From Afipia massiliensis (GTDB taxonomy: Bacteria > Pseudomonadota > Alphaproteobacteria > Rhizobiales > Xanthobacteraceae), in NCBI RefSeq assembly GCF_014203115.1, contig NZ_JACHIJ010000005.1, positions 248,001 to 312,000 of the forward strand: a stretch of DNA of 64,000 bases, in the 5' to 3' direction. Both the position numbers and the translations under genes were made by a program. Shown here piece after piece: positions 27,280-35,017 of this stretch (positions within the stretch are counted from its first letter, which is position 1; the number at the start of each line of letters is the position of its first letter). The notes beneath the pieces were generated by a model, which searched no databases, had not been told where the DNA came from, and was given only the letters and a program-made list of their open reading frames with translations.

Positions 27280-28008
27280 ATGAGTCCTGTGAGATATCTC
27301 GCGCCGCTGCGTGACGTCGAGAACGAAAACGACCAGCTTCGGCAACTGCTCATTCAGGCAGGTGTCGAAGCCCACGCCCATGTTGTCGCCGCAAAACTCC
27401 AGACCGTGCTGATCGGCGAGCTTCATCACCGGGTCAAGAACATGCTGGCGATTGCCTCGGCGATCGCTTCGCAAAGCCTGCGCGGCGCAACCAGCATCGA
27501 GGCGGCGGAGAAAACCATCGCCAGCCGACTGGCGGCGCTCGGGATTTCCCACGATCTTCTCATTCGCGAGAGCTGGACTGGCGCCGGCTGCCGGACGCTG
27601 ATCGAAAACGCCATCCTCGCGTTCCAGACCGAAGGGCTGGCGCAGTTCACGATCACCGGCGAGAACATCGCCGTGTCGTCGGGACCCGCCGTCGGATTGT
27701 CGATGGTGATCCATGAACTCAGCACCAACGCGCTGAAATACGGCGCGCTGTCGGTGCCCGGAGGCCGCGTCTCGATCACATGGTCGGTCGATGTCGAGGC
27801 GGAGCGCTTCAAGCTTGAATGGCGCGAAAGCGGCGGTCCCATGGTCATTGAACCAAAAACAAAAAGTTTTGGCAGCCGCTTCATCGAGCAAGCCTTGCCC
27901 GGCCAGCTCCAAGGCGAAGCACGATTGATCTTTGAACCAACCGGCCTCGTCTGCGACGTCAATATCCCGATAAGTTCGCTGCAGGAGCCGGTGATCGCGC
28001 TCAAGTAG
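27280..28008 (+). CDS. HWE-family sensor histidine kinase without sensor domain
   Basis: This is a 242-residue cytosolic kinase. The phospho-acceptor is His50 in ELHHRVKNMLA. The HWE family marks are His91 (SHDLL) and W181-R-E183, with the N box Asn150 in MVIHELSTNALKYGAL. Only about 40 residues, a probable coiled coil, precede the H box, so there is no PAS or membrane sensor. HWE kinases in Rhizobiales often feed the PhyR-EcfG general stress response; no PhyR or EcfG gene is in this window. Confidence 0.88.
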   Translation: MSPVRYLAPLRDVENENDQLRQLLIQAGVEAHAHVVAAKLQTVLIGELHHRVKNMLAIASAIASQSLRGATSIEAAEKTIASRLAALGISHDLLIRESWTGAGCRTLIENAILAFQTEGLAQFTITGENIAVSSGPAVGLSMVIHELSTNALKYGALSVPGGRVSITWSVDVEAERFKLEWRESGGPMVIEPKTKSFGSRFIEQALPGQLQGEARLIFEPTGLVCDVNIPISSLQEPVIALK

Positions 28009-28067
28009 CGGCATCAAAGCCGCGGCAATACTGCCGAGGTCATATCCCCATACATGATTGGAAACAG

Positions 28068-28880
28068 GTGACCGGTATCAAGATTCGCGTCGGCTACGAA
28101 ATGATCTACGATTTTCCGCAAGCCACGCCGATGATCATGGTGCTGGGTACGCACTTCACGCGCGCGTCGGATGTGATTACCCCCGATTACCTCACCACCA
28201 CGCCCTCGGTTCCGGTTTTCCCCTATCGCGATATGTTCGGCAACTGGTGCAGCCGCATGGTTGCGCCGCCGGGCAGGATGCGCCTTTTCGCCGATGGTCT
28301 GGTCCGCGACAGCGGGTTGCCGGATGTCATTGTCACCTCGGCCGTCCAGCATGCGGTGGAGGATCTGCCGCCGGATACGCTGGTTTATCTGCTGGGCAGC
28401 CGGTACTGCGAAACGGATCGCCTGTCGGATATCGCGTGGAAGCTGTTCGAGAAGACGCCGCCGGGCTGGGCGCGCGTGCAGGCGATCTGCGATGTCGTTC
28501 ATAACCATATCAAGTTTGGCTACGAACACGCGCGGGCGACCATGACGGCGCATGAAGTCTATCACGAAGGCAAAGGCGTCTGCCGCGACTACGCGCATCT
28601 TGCGATCGCGTTTTGCCGCTGCATGAATATTCCGGCGCGATACTGCACGGGCTATCTCAGTGACATCGGCACGCCGAAACCGTGGGTCGGGGATTTTGCC
28701 GGCTGGTTCGAGGCCTATATCGGCGGCCGCTGGCAGATGTTCGATCCACGCAACAATGTGCCGCGGATCGGCCGCGTGCTGATCGCGCAGGGCCGCGATG
28801 CATCCGATGTTCCGATCACGCAGACATTCGGGCCGAACACGCTGGTCAGCTTCAAGGTCTGGACCGATGAGGTCGACTGA
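28068..28880 (+). CDS. Transglutaminase-like family protein
   Basis: This 270-residue protein has an N-terminal beta domain and a transglutaminase-like core. The nucleophile Cys172 is in GKGVCRDYAHLA, and Asp226 is in WQMFDPRNN. The position where relatives usually have the catalytic His (DFHAWFEAY) reads DFAGWFEAY, with Ala211. The enzyme may therefore be inactive or use another residue. The start is the GTG at 28068 with a weak GGAAAC upstream. Confidence 0.85.
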   Translation: MTGIKIRVGYEMIYDFPQATPMIMVLGTHFTRASDVITPDYLTTTPSVPVFPYRDMFGNWCSRMVAPPGRMRLFADGLVRDSGLPDVIVTSAVQHAVEDLPPDTLVYLLGSRYCETDRLSDIAWKLFEKTPPGWARVQAICDVVHNHIKFGYEHARATMTAHEVYHEGKGVCRDYAHLAIAFCRCMNIPARYCTGYLSDIGTPKPWVGDFAGWFEAYIGGRWQMFDPRNNVPRIGRVLIAQGRDASDVPITQTFGPNTLVSFKVWTDEVD

Positions 28881-28913
28881 GGCGGCTTGCGATCCAGGCT
28901 GATGGATTTCACT

Positions 28914-28942
28914 AAAGCAAAAAACCCGGCATCGCTGCCGGG
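28914..28942 (-). terminator. Terminator of the dihydroorotase-family gene
   Basis: Read on the minus strand, the stem CCCGGCA/TGCCGGG with loop GCGA is followed by TTTTTTGC, 24 bases after the stop of the gene starting at 30339. Confidence 0.8.
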
Positions 28943-28965
28943 GCGCTGTTTGGCAACTCGTCAGA

Positions 28966-30339
28966 TCACGCCTTCAGCGTTTCCAGAAACCGCACCGGCT
29001 CTCCGGTCGATGGTGTCGCGACCTCGCCCTGCCACATCACGCGCTTGCCGCGCACGAAGGTGCCGACCGGCCAGCCCTTGACCTTCACGCCATCGTAAGG
29101 CGTCCAGCCCGCGCGTGAGGCGACCCATTTGTTGGTGATGGTTTCCTCGCGCTTCATGTCCACGACGGTGAAGTCGGCGTCGTATCCCGCCGCGATCCGG
29201 CCCTTGCAGGCGATGTTGAACAGCCGCGCCGGGCCGGCGCTGGTGAGATCGACAAAGCGCGCCAGCGACAGCTTTCCGGCGTTCACGTGATCGAGCATGA
29301 TCGGCACCAGCGTCTGAACGCCGGTCATGCCCGACGGCGACGCGGGATAGACCTTGTCCTTCTCTTCAAGCGTATGCGGCGCATGGTCTGAGCCGAGCAC
29401 GTCGATGATGCCCTGCTCGATGCCGCGCCAGATGCCGTCGCGGTGGCTGGCGTCGCGCACCGGCGGATTCATCTGCGCGCGGGTGCCGAGCCGCTCGTAA
29501 GCCTCGGGGCCTGCGAGCGTGAGGTGGTGCGGCGTCGCCTCGCACGAGGCGACGTCCTTGTGGCCGCGCAGATATTCGATTTCCTGCTTGGTCGAGATGT
29601 GCAGCACATGGATGCGCTTTCCCGTCTCGCGCGCCAGCGTCACGAGGCGCTGTGTCGCGATCAATGCCGCATCCTCGTCGCGCCAGACCGGATGCGAGCG
29701 CGGATCGCCCTCGATGCGCAGATGCTTGCGGTCGTTGAGACGGTATTCGTCCTCGGCATGAAATGCGGCGCGGCGGCGGATCACCTTGAAAATGCGGCGC
29801 AGGCTGTCGTCGTCCTCCACCAGCAGCGACCCGGTGCTTGAGCCGATGAATACCTTCACGCCCGCGCAGCCCGGCGCACGTTCGAGATCGGGCAGATGAT
29901 TGACGTTCTCGCGGGTGCCGCCGATGAAGAAGGCGAAATCGCAATGCATCCGGTGATGTCCGGCCTTGACCTTGGCGGTGAAGGTTTCCTCGGTCACGGT
30001 CAGCGGATTGGTGTTCGGCATCTCAAACACGGCGGTGACGCCGCCCAGCACCGCACTGCGCGATCCGGTCTCCAGATCTTCCTTGTGCGTCAGGCCGGGT
30101 TCGCGGAAATGCACCTGCGTGTCCATCACGCCGGGCAGGATGTGCAGTCCCTTGCAGTCGATCACTTCACCGGCGCTGGCGCCCCCGAGCGACCCGATTT
30201 CCGCGATTCGCCCGCCGGAAATGCCGATATCCCGGACCCCCTCGCCGTCCTGGTTGACCACGGTGCCGGATTTCAGGATCACATCAAATGTCTGGGCCAA
30301 TGCTCGAAACTCGTCTGGTGTTGGGGTGATTCTGCGCAT
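28966..30339 (-). CDS. Dihydroorotase-family amidohydrolase
   Basis: This is a TIM-barrel amidohydrolase of 457 residues in the dihydroorotase group (third step of pyrimidine synthesis: carbamoyl-aspartate to dihydroorotate). The metal site reads DTQVHFREPG: the first His of the usual HxH is Gln75, while His77 remains. The bridging Lys (GVKVFIGSS), ATPHHLTL and SDHAPHTLEEK are present. Some alphaproteobacterial dihydroorotases share this Gln, so it is family-wide rather than a lesion. A TTG at residue 15 (ALAQTFDVILKSG) is a possible alternative start. Catalytic status is open. Confidence 0.85.
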   Translation of the reverse strand: MRRITPTPDEFRALAQTFDVILKSGTVVNQDGEGVRDIGISGGRIAEIGSLGGASAGEVIDCKGLHILPGVMDTQVHFREPGLTHKEDLETGSRSAVLGGVTAVFEMPNTNPLTVTEETFTAKVKAGHHRMHCDFAFFIGGTRENVNHLPDLERAPGCAGVKVFIGSSTGSLLVEDDDSLRRIFKVIRRRAAFHAEDEYRLNDRKHLRIEGDPRSHPVWRDEDAALIATQRLVTLARETGKRIHVLHISTKQEIEYLRGHKDVASCEATPHHLTLAGPEAYERLGTRAQMNPPVRDASHRDGIWRGIEQGIIDVLGSDHAPHTLEEKDKVYPASPSGMTGVQTLVPIMLDHVNAGKLSLARFVDLTSAGPARLFNIACKGRIAAGYDADFTVVDMKREETITNKWVASRAGWTPYDGVKVKGWPVGTFVRGKRVMWQGEVATPSTGEPVRFLETLKA

Positions 30340-30459
30340 CCAATGCAGTCTGCGCAGGGCCGCGCGGGCCTTGTTGTCCGCACCTTAGCGCCTTACGTTG
30401 CGGTGTAACAACCGACGGGCGAATTTTCCCAAAGAACTTGAGAATCCCGAGAAAACCTT

Positions 30460-31341
30460 ATGAAAGCAGCGTTTCTGCCGGATCGCGGCGTCGTCAAAGT
30501 GAGCGGCGAAGATGCGAGGGCATTCCTCGACGGCCTCCTGACCACCAATGTGGAACTGGTGCGCCCCGGCATCGGCCGGTTCGGCGCGCTGCTGACGCCG
30601 CAGGGCAAGATCATCGTGGACTTTCTCGTCACCGAAGCGCCGGAGGCCCATGGCAGCGGCTTCGTGTTCGATTGTCCGCTGGTGCTGGCGCAGGCGCTGA
30701 CCGACCGCCTCGGCTTCTACAAGCTGCGCGCGAAGGTCACCGTCGAGAACCTGTCGTCGCAGCTCGGCGTGATGGCCGCATGGGGCGGTACGCCCGCGAT
30801 GACGCCCGATCTCGCGTTCGAAGACCCGCGCGATCCGCAGCTCGGCTGGCGCATCTTCATACCGGACGATCTGGTGGATGAAACGGCGGCCGCGCTCGGC
30901 GCGGAGGTGACCGAAAGCGACGCTTATGAGGCTCACCGTATCGCCTGCGGCGTGCCGCGCGGCGGCGTCGATTTCATCTACAGCGACGCCTTCCCGCACG
31001 AAACCAACATGGATCGGCTGCACGGCGTCGATTTCGACAAGGGCTGCTATGTCGGCCAGGAGGTCGTGTCGCGCATGGAGCATCGCGGCACCGCGCGGAC
31101 GCGAACCATCCGCGTGCGTCTCGATGGCTCAGTGCCGGAAATCGGCCTGCCGGTGAATGCGGGCGACAAGCCGGTCGGCACCATGGGCTCGTCCGCCAAC
31201 GGTGTTGGCCTCGCGCTGCTGCGCACCGACCGCGTCTCCGATGCGCTTGATGCCGGATTGGCGCTGACCGCGGGCGGCCTCCCGATCAGTCTTGTTTCGC
31301 CTGATGACGTGAAGGCCGCGCCGAAGAAAGCTTCCGCATGA
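30460..31341 (+). CDS. ygfZ: YgfZ/CAF17-like folate-binding protein
   Basis: This tetrahydrofolate-binding protein assists assembly or repair of certain iron-sulfur clusters. It has 293 residues and the signature KGCYVGQEVVSRMEHRG, whose Cys is essential in E. coli YgfZ. The GcvT-like fold is seen in the N-terminal VSGEDARAFLDGLLTTNV. It diverges from the dihydroorotase gene and its stop overlaps the start of tag by four bases. Confidence 0.9.
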   Translation: MKAAFLPDRGVVKVSGEDARAFLDGLLTTNVELVRPGIGRFGALLTPQGKIIVDFLVTEAPEAHGSGFVFDCPLVLAQALTDRLGFYKLRAKVTVENLSSQLGVMAAWGGTPAMTPDLAFEDPRDPQLGWRIFIPDDLVDETAAALGAEVTESDAYEAHRIACGVPRGGVDFIYSDAFPHETNMDRLHGVDFDKGCYVGQEVVSRMEHRGTARTRTIRVRLDGSVPEIGLPVNAGDKPVGTMGSSANGVGLALLRTDRVSDALDAGLALTAGGLPISLVSPDDVKAAPKKASA

Positions 31342-31952
31342 AAAGCGCGCGCCTGCACGAGGATGGGCTGGTGCGCTGCCCGTGGCCGGGCGAAGACCCG
31401 CTCTACATGGCCTATCACGACACCGAATGGGGCGTGCCGGAATACGACGACCGCGCGCTGTTCGAAAAACTGATCCTCGACGGATTTCAGGCCGGGCTGT
31501 CGTGGATCACGATCCTGCGCAAGCGCGACAATTTCCGCAACGCGTTCGACGATTTCGAGCCCGCAAAGATCGCGCGCTACAGCGACAAGAAGGTGGAAGC
31601 GCTGATGAATGATGCCGGGATTGTGCGCAACCGCGCCAAGATCGTGGGCACGGTCAACAGCGCCAAGGCTTATCTGAAGATCATGGAGGAAGGCCCCGGA
31701 TTCTCGACGTTCCTGTGGGACTTCGTTGACGGCAAGCCCAAGGTCAACAACTTCAAGACTACGGCCTCGGTGCCGGCCGCCACGCCGCTCTCGACAAAAA
31801 TGTCCAAGGAGTTGATCGGCCGCGGCTTCAAGTTCGTAGGGCCGACCATTGTCTACGCCTTCATGCAGGCCACCGGCATGGTCAACGATCATCTCGTGAC
31901 ATGCCACTGCCATGAGAAGTGCGGGAAAATGAAGAAGCCAAAGCGGCGCTGA
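31338..31952 (+). CDS. tag: DNA-3-methyladenine glycosylase I
   Basis: This base-excision repair enzyme removes 3-methyladenine from DNA. It has 204 residues. The zinc-snap ligands are visible: Cys near the N-terminus in RCPWPG, His in AYHDTEWGVP and the C-terminal CHCHEKC. FQAGLSWITILRKRDNF is the base-recognition region. It overlaps ygfZ by four bases and is co-transcribed with it. Confidence 0.93.
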   Translation: MKSARLHEDGLVRCPWPGEDPLYMAYHDTEWGVPEYDDRALFEKLILDGFQAGLSWITILRKRDNFRNAFDDFEPAKIARYSDKKVEALMNDAGIVRNRAKIVGTVNSAKAYLKIMEEGPGFSTFLWDFVDGKPKVNNFKTTASVPAATPLSTKMSKELIGRGFKFVGPTIVYAFMQATGMVNDHLVTCHCHEKCGKMKKPKRR

Positions 31953-31956
31953 CGCG

Positions 31957-32193
31957 CTATTTCCGCTCGACCTTGTTTGTCAGCAGATAGAGATAGGCGC
32001 AGACCGCGACCACAATCGGGAAACATCCGAGACCGAACAGCGTCGCGGAAAACTCGAAGCGGTCCCAGAACACCCAAGCAATCGTCCAGCACACGATCGC
32101 ATTGACCAGCGCCAGCAGATAGATCGGCGTGAGCGCGGTCTTGAAGCTCAATAGCCGCTTGCGGCGGGGCGCATCTTGCGGGGTCGCTGCCAT
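31957..32193 (-). CDS. Small two-helix membrane protein
   Basis: This is a 78-residue protein of unknown function with two hydrophobic helices (about 22-42 and 49-70) and basic ends (APRRKRLL, NKVERK). GAGAGA precedes the ATG. A perfect EcfG-type promoter lies 33-57 bases upstream, so it is probably induced by general stress. It converges with tag, whose stop is four bases away. Confidence 0.75.
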   Translation of the reverse strand: MAATPQDAPRRKRLLSFKTALTPIYLLALVNAIVCWTIAWVFWDRFEFSATLFGLGCFPIVVAVCAYLYLLTNKVERK

Positions 32194-32225
32194 GCGAATG
32201 ATCTCTCGGGATGGGGCCTAACTCA

Positions 32226-32250
32226 AACGCAATCTACACCCAAGGGTTCC
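32226..32250 (-). promoter_or_regulatory. EcfG-type promoter of the small membrane protein gene
   Basis: On the minus strand the site is GGAAC-N16-CGTT, an exact match to the consensus for the alphaproteobacterial general stress sigma factor EcfG/RpoE2. Transcription should begin near 32219, leaving a leader of about 26 bases. Confidence 0.7.
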
Positions 32251-32332
32251 GTTTCGGCGATGCCCGGCTCGCGGTTTGATGCTATGAAATCGTCCCGCAC
32301 GCTTCGCACGAACAACCGATTCTTATCCCCGC

Positions 32333-32959
32333 ATGACCGCCAAGAAAACAGCACCGCACAAGCAATCGACCCGCGCCTGGCAGCGCATGCTGTCGGGCCG
32401 CCGTCTCGATCTGCTCGACCCCTCGCCGCTCGACATCGAGGTTGAGGACATCGCCCATGGTCTCGCGCGAGTCGCCCGCTGGAACGGCCAGACCAACGGC
32501 GCGCATATCTTCTCGGTGGCGCAGCACACGCTGCTGGTCGAAGCCGTGCTGCGCCAGCAGACGCCGCGCGTCGATCACCGCGTGCGCCTGGCGGCGATGC
32601 TGCACGACGCGCCGGAATACGTCATCGGCGACATGATCTCGCCGTTCAAGGCGGTGATCGGTGGCTCCTACAAAATCGTCGAAAAGCGGCTGCTGTCGGC
32701 GATCCATATCCGGTTCGGATTGCCCGCCGTACTCTCTGCCGAGATCGAACAGCAGATCAAGGCCGCGGATATGGGCGCGGCCTATCTGGAAGCGACGCAC
32801 TTGGCGGGCTTCGCACAGGCCGAAGCCCGGCGCCTGTTCGGCCGCGATCCGAAGCTGCCGGCCGCCACCGAAAAGGACTATGTGACGCCGTGGTCGGCAG
32901 GGCGGGCGGAAAAGCAGTTTCTCGCGCGATTCATGGCCTTGTTCAGCAACAATCCTTGA
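32333..32959 (+). CDS. HD-domain hydrolase (YfbR-like phosphohydrolase)
   Basis: This is a 208-residue metal-dependent phosphohydrolase. The HD motif is in AAMLHDAPEYVIGDM, with an earlier His in FSVAQHTLLVE and a later Asp in AADMGAAYLEATHL. The layout matches YfbR-type 5'-nucleotidases of the HD superfamily. A short Lys-rich N-terminus (MTAKKTAPHKQSTRAWQRM) precedes the domain. The substrate is unproven. Confidence 0.85.
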   Translation: MTAKKTAPHKQSTRAWQRMLSGRRLDLLDPSPLDIEVEDIAHGLARVARWNGQTNGAHIFSVAQHTLLVEAVLRQQTPRVDHRVRLAAMLHDAPEYVIGDMISPFKAVIGGSYKIVEKRLLSAIHIRFGLPAVLSAEIEQQIKAADMGAAYLEATHLAGFAQAEARRLFGRDPKLPAATEKDYVTPWSAGRAEKQFLARFMALFSNNP

Positions 32960-32992
32960 GGCTAGGTTCCAGCTCCGAAAATGGAGACTGGA

Positions 32993-34195
32993 ATGAACCT
33001 GCGGATTGATAAAATTGTTTTTCTTTTAGCTGTATTGGGGTTGAGCACGACGGGCGCGGCAAAAGCCGCCGATTGCCCTCCGATCGGAAGCCTTCCGAAT
33101 TACATCGGCGAACCGAAGCCGACCCTGCACAATCACAACTCATCCGATTTCAAGGTGAAGCGCGGCGAGGAAACCGAAAACGTTTCCGTGGCCGGAAAGA
33201 AGTGTTTTCAGACCTACCAACTCAAGGACGGCGCCCAGGCGATGAGCGACCTTGAAATCCAGACCAACTACCGCGAGCAGGTCAAGAAGCTAGGCGGCCA
33301 GATCCTGTTTGCTGACGAGCAGAACATGACGGCCAAAATCGTGAAGGGCGCGCAGGAAACCTGGGTCGCGGTCTACAACGAAGAGCGCCTGATCGAGGTC
33401 ACGGTTGTCGACAAGGCCGCGTTCAAGCCGTCGCTGCTGCCGCCGTCGGGCGGAGATTACCGGCTTGCCGGTCGCATGCCGAAATTTGTCGCCGACCCGC
33501 CGGTGAAGCGCAATTTCGACAAGGTGGCCTTCAAGATTCAGGACGGCGACGATACGCGCGAGGTACAGGTCGCAGGCGCGAGGCATTCCGTCGCCTACCG
33601 GGCAGCCAATCCGCGGGAGGGCGCGAGCCCTCTTGAAGTCCAGGAAAACTACAAGGCCACATTTCTCGCGGCGGGCGGGCAGGTCATGTTTTCCGAACCC
33701 AACCTCATTGTCGCGCGCCTTGAGGACAAGGGACAGTCGATCTGGCTCAGTGTCTACGCCGAGGAAAGCCTGATCGAACTCACCGCGATTGAGGAAAAGC
33801 CGTTCCAGTCCAGCGTGCAGCCGCCCACGGCCAGCGCGCTGAAGACCGCGCTCGACAAGGATGGCCGCGTCTCCCTCTACATCAATTTCGATTTCAACAA
33901 GGCAACGCTCAAGCCCGACGCCACACCCATCATCGAGCAGGTCGTCAAGCTGCTGAAGGACAATCCCGCGCTCAAGCTCGAGATCGGCGGTCACACCGAC
34001 AATATCGGGGCCCGCGACTACAACGTGAAACTGTCGGGCAGCCGCGCCGGCAGCGTTGTCTCCGCCCTTGCGGCGCAAGGGATCGATGCCAAGCGGCTGA
34101 ACGCCGCAGGCTATGGCCCCGACAAGCCGGCAACCACGAACGACACCGATGAAGGGCGCGCCAAGAACCGGCGCGTCGAACTGGTCAAATCCTGA
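32993..34195 (+). CDS. OmpA-family outer-membrane protein with duplicated N-terminal domain
   Basis: This 400-residue exported protein has a signal peptide at about 1-25 (cut near AKAAD). The C-terminal 110 residues form an OmpA peptidoglycan-binding domain (INFDFNKATLKPDA, GGHTDNIGARDYNVKLS, NRRVELVKS). The region between is made of two diverged repeats of about 110 residues (LEIQTNYREQVKKLGGQI versus LEVQENYKATFLAAGGQV, then WVAVYNEERLIEV versus WLSVYAEESLIEL). I chose the ATG at 32993, after GGAGACTGGA; another in-frame ATG is at 32981. Confidence 0.88.
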   Translation: MNLRIDKIVFLLAVLGLSTTGAAKAADCPPIGSLPNYIGEPKPTLHNHNSSDFKVKRGEETENVSVAGKKCFQTYQLKDGAQAMSDLEIQTNYREQVKKLGGQILFADEQNMTAKIVKGAQETWVAVYNEERLIEVTVVDKAAFKPSLLPPSGGDYRLAGRMPKFVADPPVKRNFDKVAFKIQDGDDTREVQVAGARHSVAYRAANPREGASPLEVQENYKATFLAAGGQVMFSEPNLIVARLEDKGQSIWLSVYAEESLIELTAIEEKPFQSSVQPPTASALKTALDKDGRVSLYINFDFNKATLKPDATPIIEQVVKLLKDNPALKLEIGGHTDNIGARDYNVKLSGSRAGSVVSALAAQGIDAKRLNAAGYGPDKPATTNDTDEGRAKNRRVELVKS

Positions 34196-34319
34196 CGGCG
34201 TCCCTGTGTCCTGGCGGTTGCCGGGACACATTGCCCTCCCGTTCCGGAGGCGACCGCTCATCCGGTGATGGCGGAGCCGCAAGCCCGGGCCTATAATGGC
34301 GGTCAACACAAGGATCGCC

Positions 34320-34826
34320 ATGATTCACGTCTGCTCGCTCGCCGCCCTGCCCGCCACCGTCGAAGCCACCGGCGCGCAACACATCCTCACCGTGATGGCC
34401 AATGTCGCGCAGGTGGTGCGTCCGGTGTCGGTGCTGGAAGCCAATCACCTGCGCATCCAGATGGACGACATCAACGAGCCCGCGCTGGGTTTTGTCGCGC
34501 CGTCGCATGAGCATGTCGAACAGGCGCTGGCCTTCATCCGCAAGTGGGATCGCACAGCACCCATGGTCATTCACTGTTACGCCGGAATCAGCCGCTCCAC
34601 CGCCAGCGCATTCATGGCGGCCTGCGCGCTCAATCCAAATCGCGACGAGACATCCATCGCCCGGCAGATCCGCGCCGCGTCGCCGAGCGCGTATCCCAAC
34701 CGCCTGATCGTCACGCTGGCGGACGAGGTGCTGGGACGCGGCGGGCGCATGGTTCGCGCGCTCGATGCGATGGGTCCGGGCAACATGACCATCGAGGGCC
34801 GCCCGTTCCGGGTCGACCTCGAATGA
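34320..34826 (+). CDS. Tyrosine/dual-specificity phosphatase-like protein
   Basis: This is a 168-residue small protein with the Cys-dependent phosphatase P-loop HCYAGISRS at 85-93 (nucleophile Cys86, Arg92). It lacks the usual large domains. The target may be a protein or a small phosphorylated molecule. The ATG at 34320 follows AAGGATC and fits better than the ATG at 34296. Confidence 0.85.
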   Translation: MIHVCSLAALPATVEATGAQHILTVMANVAQVVRPVSVLEANHLRIQMDDINEPALGFVAPSHEHVEQALAFIRKWDRTAPMVIHCYAGISRSTASAFMAACALNPNRDETSIARQIRAASPSAYPNRLIVTLADEVLGRGGRMVRALDAMGPGNMTIEGRPFRVDLE

Positions 34827-34893
34827 GAGAGCGATTTCCACGCCGTCGTCCTCGGACATGCAGCCAGTAAGACGGAGCTGTTGTTTTTTGGCA

Positions 34894-34988
34894 CGTCATG
34901 GCCGGATTTATTCCGGCCATCCACGCCTTGTGGGCCCGCACCGCAGCGTGAAAGACGTGGATGGCCGGGACAAGCCCGGCCATGACGG
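34894..34988. repeat. Palindromic repeat, family D (CGTCATGGCCGG)
   Basis: The left arm CGTCATGGCCGGATTTATTCCGGCCATCCACG has its own hairpin; the right arm CGTGGATGGCCGGGACAAGCCCGGCCATGACGG mirrors it. It lies 30 bases before the NAD regulator gene. Another full copy is at 42022-42104 and a single-hairpin half copy at 60408-60430. Confidence 0.85.
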
Positions 34989-35017
34989 AAAGAATGTCTG
35001 CTATTCAGGTCGTTGCC

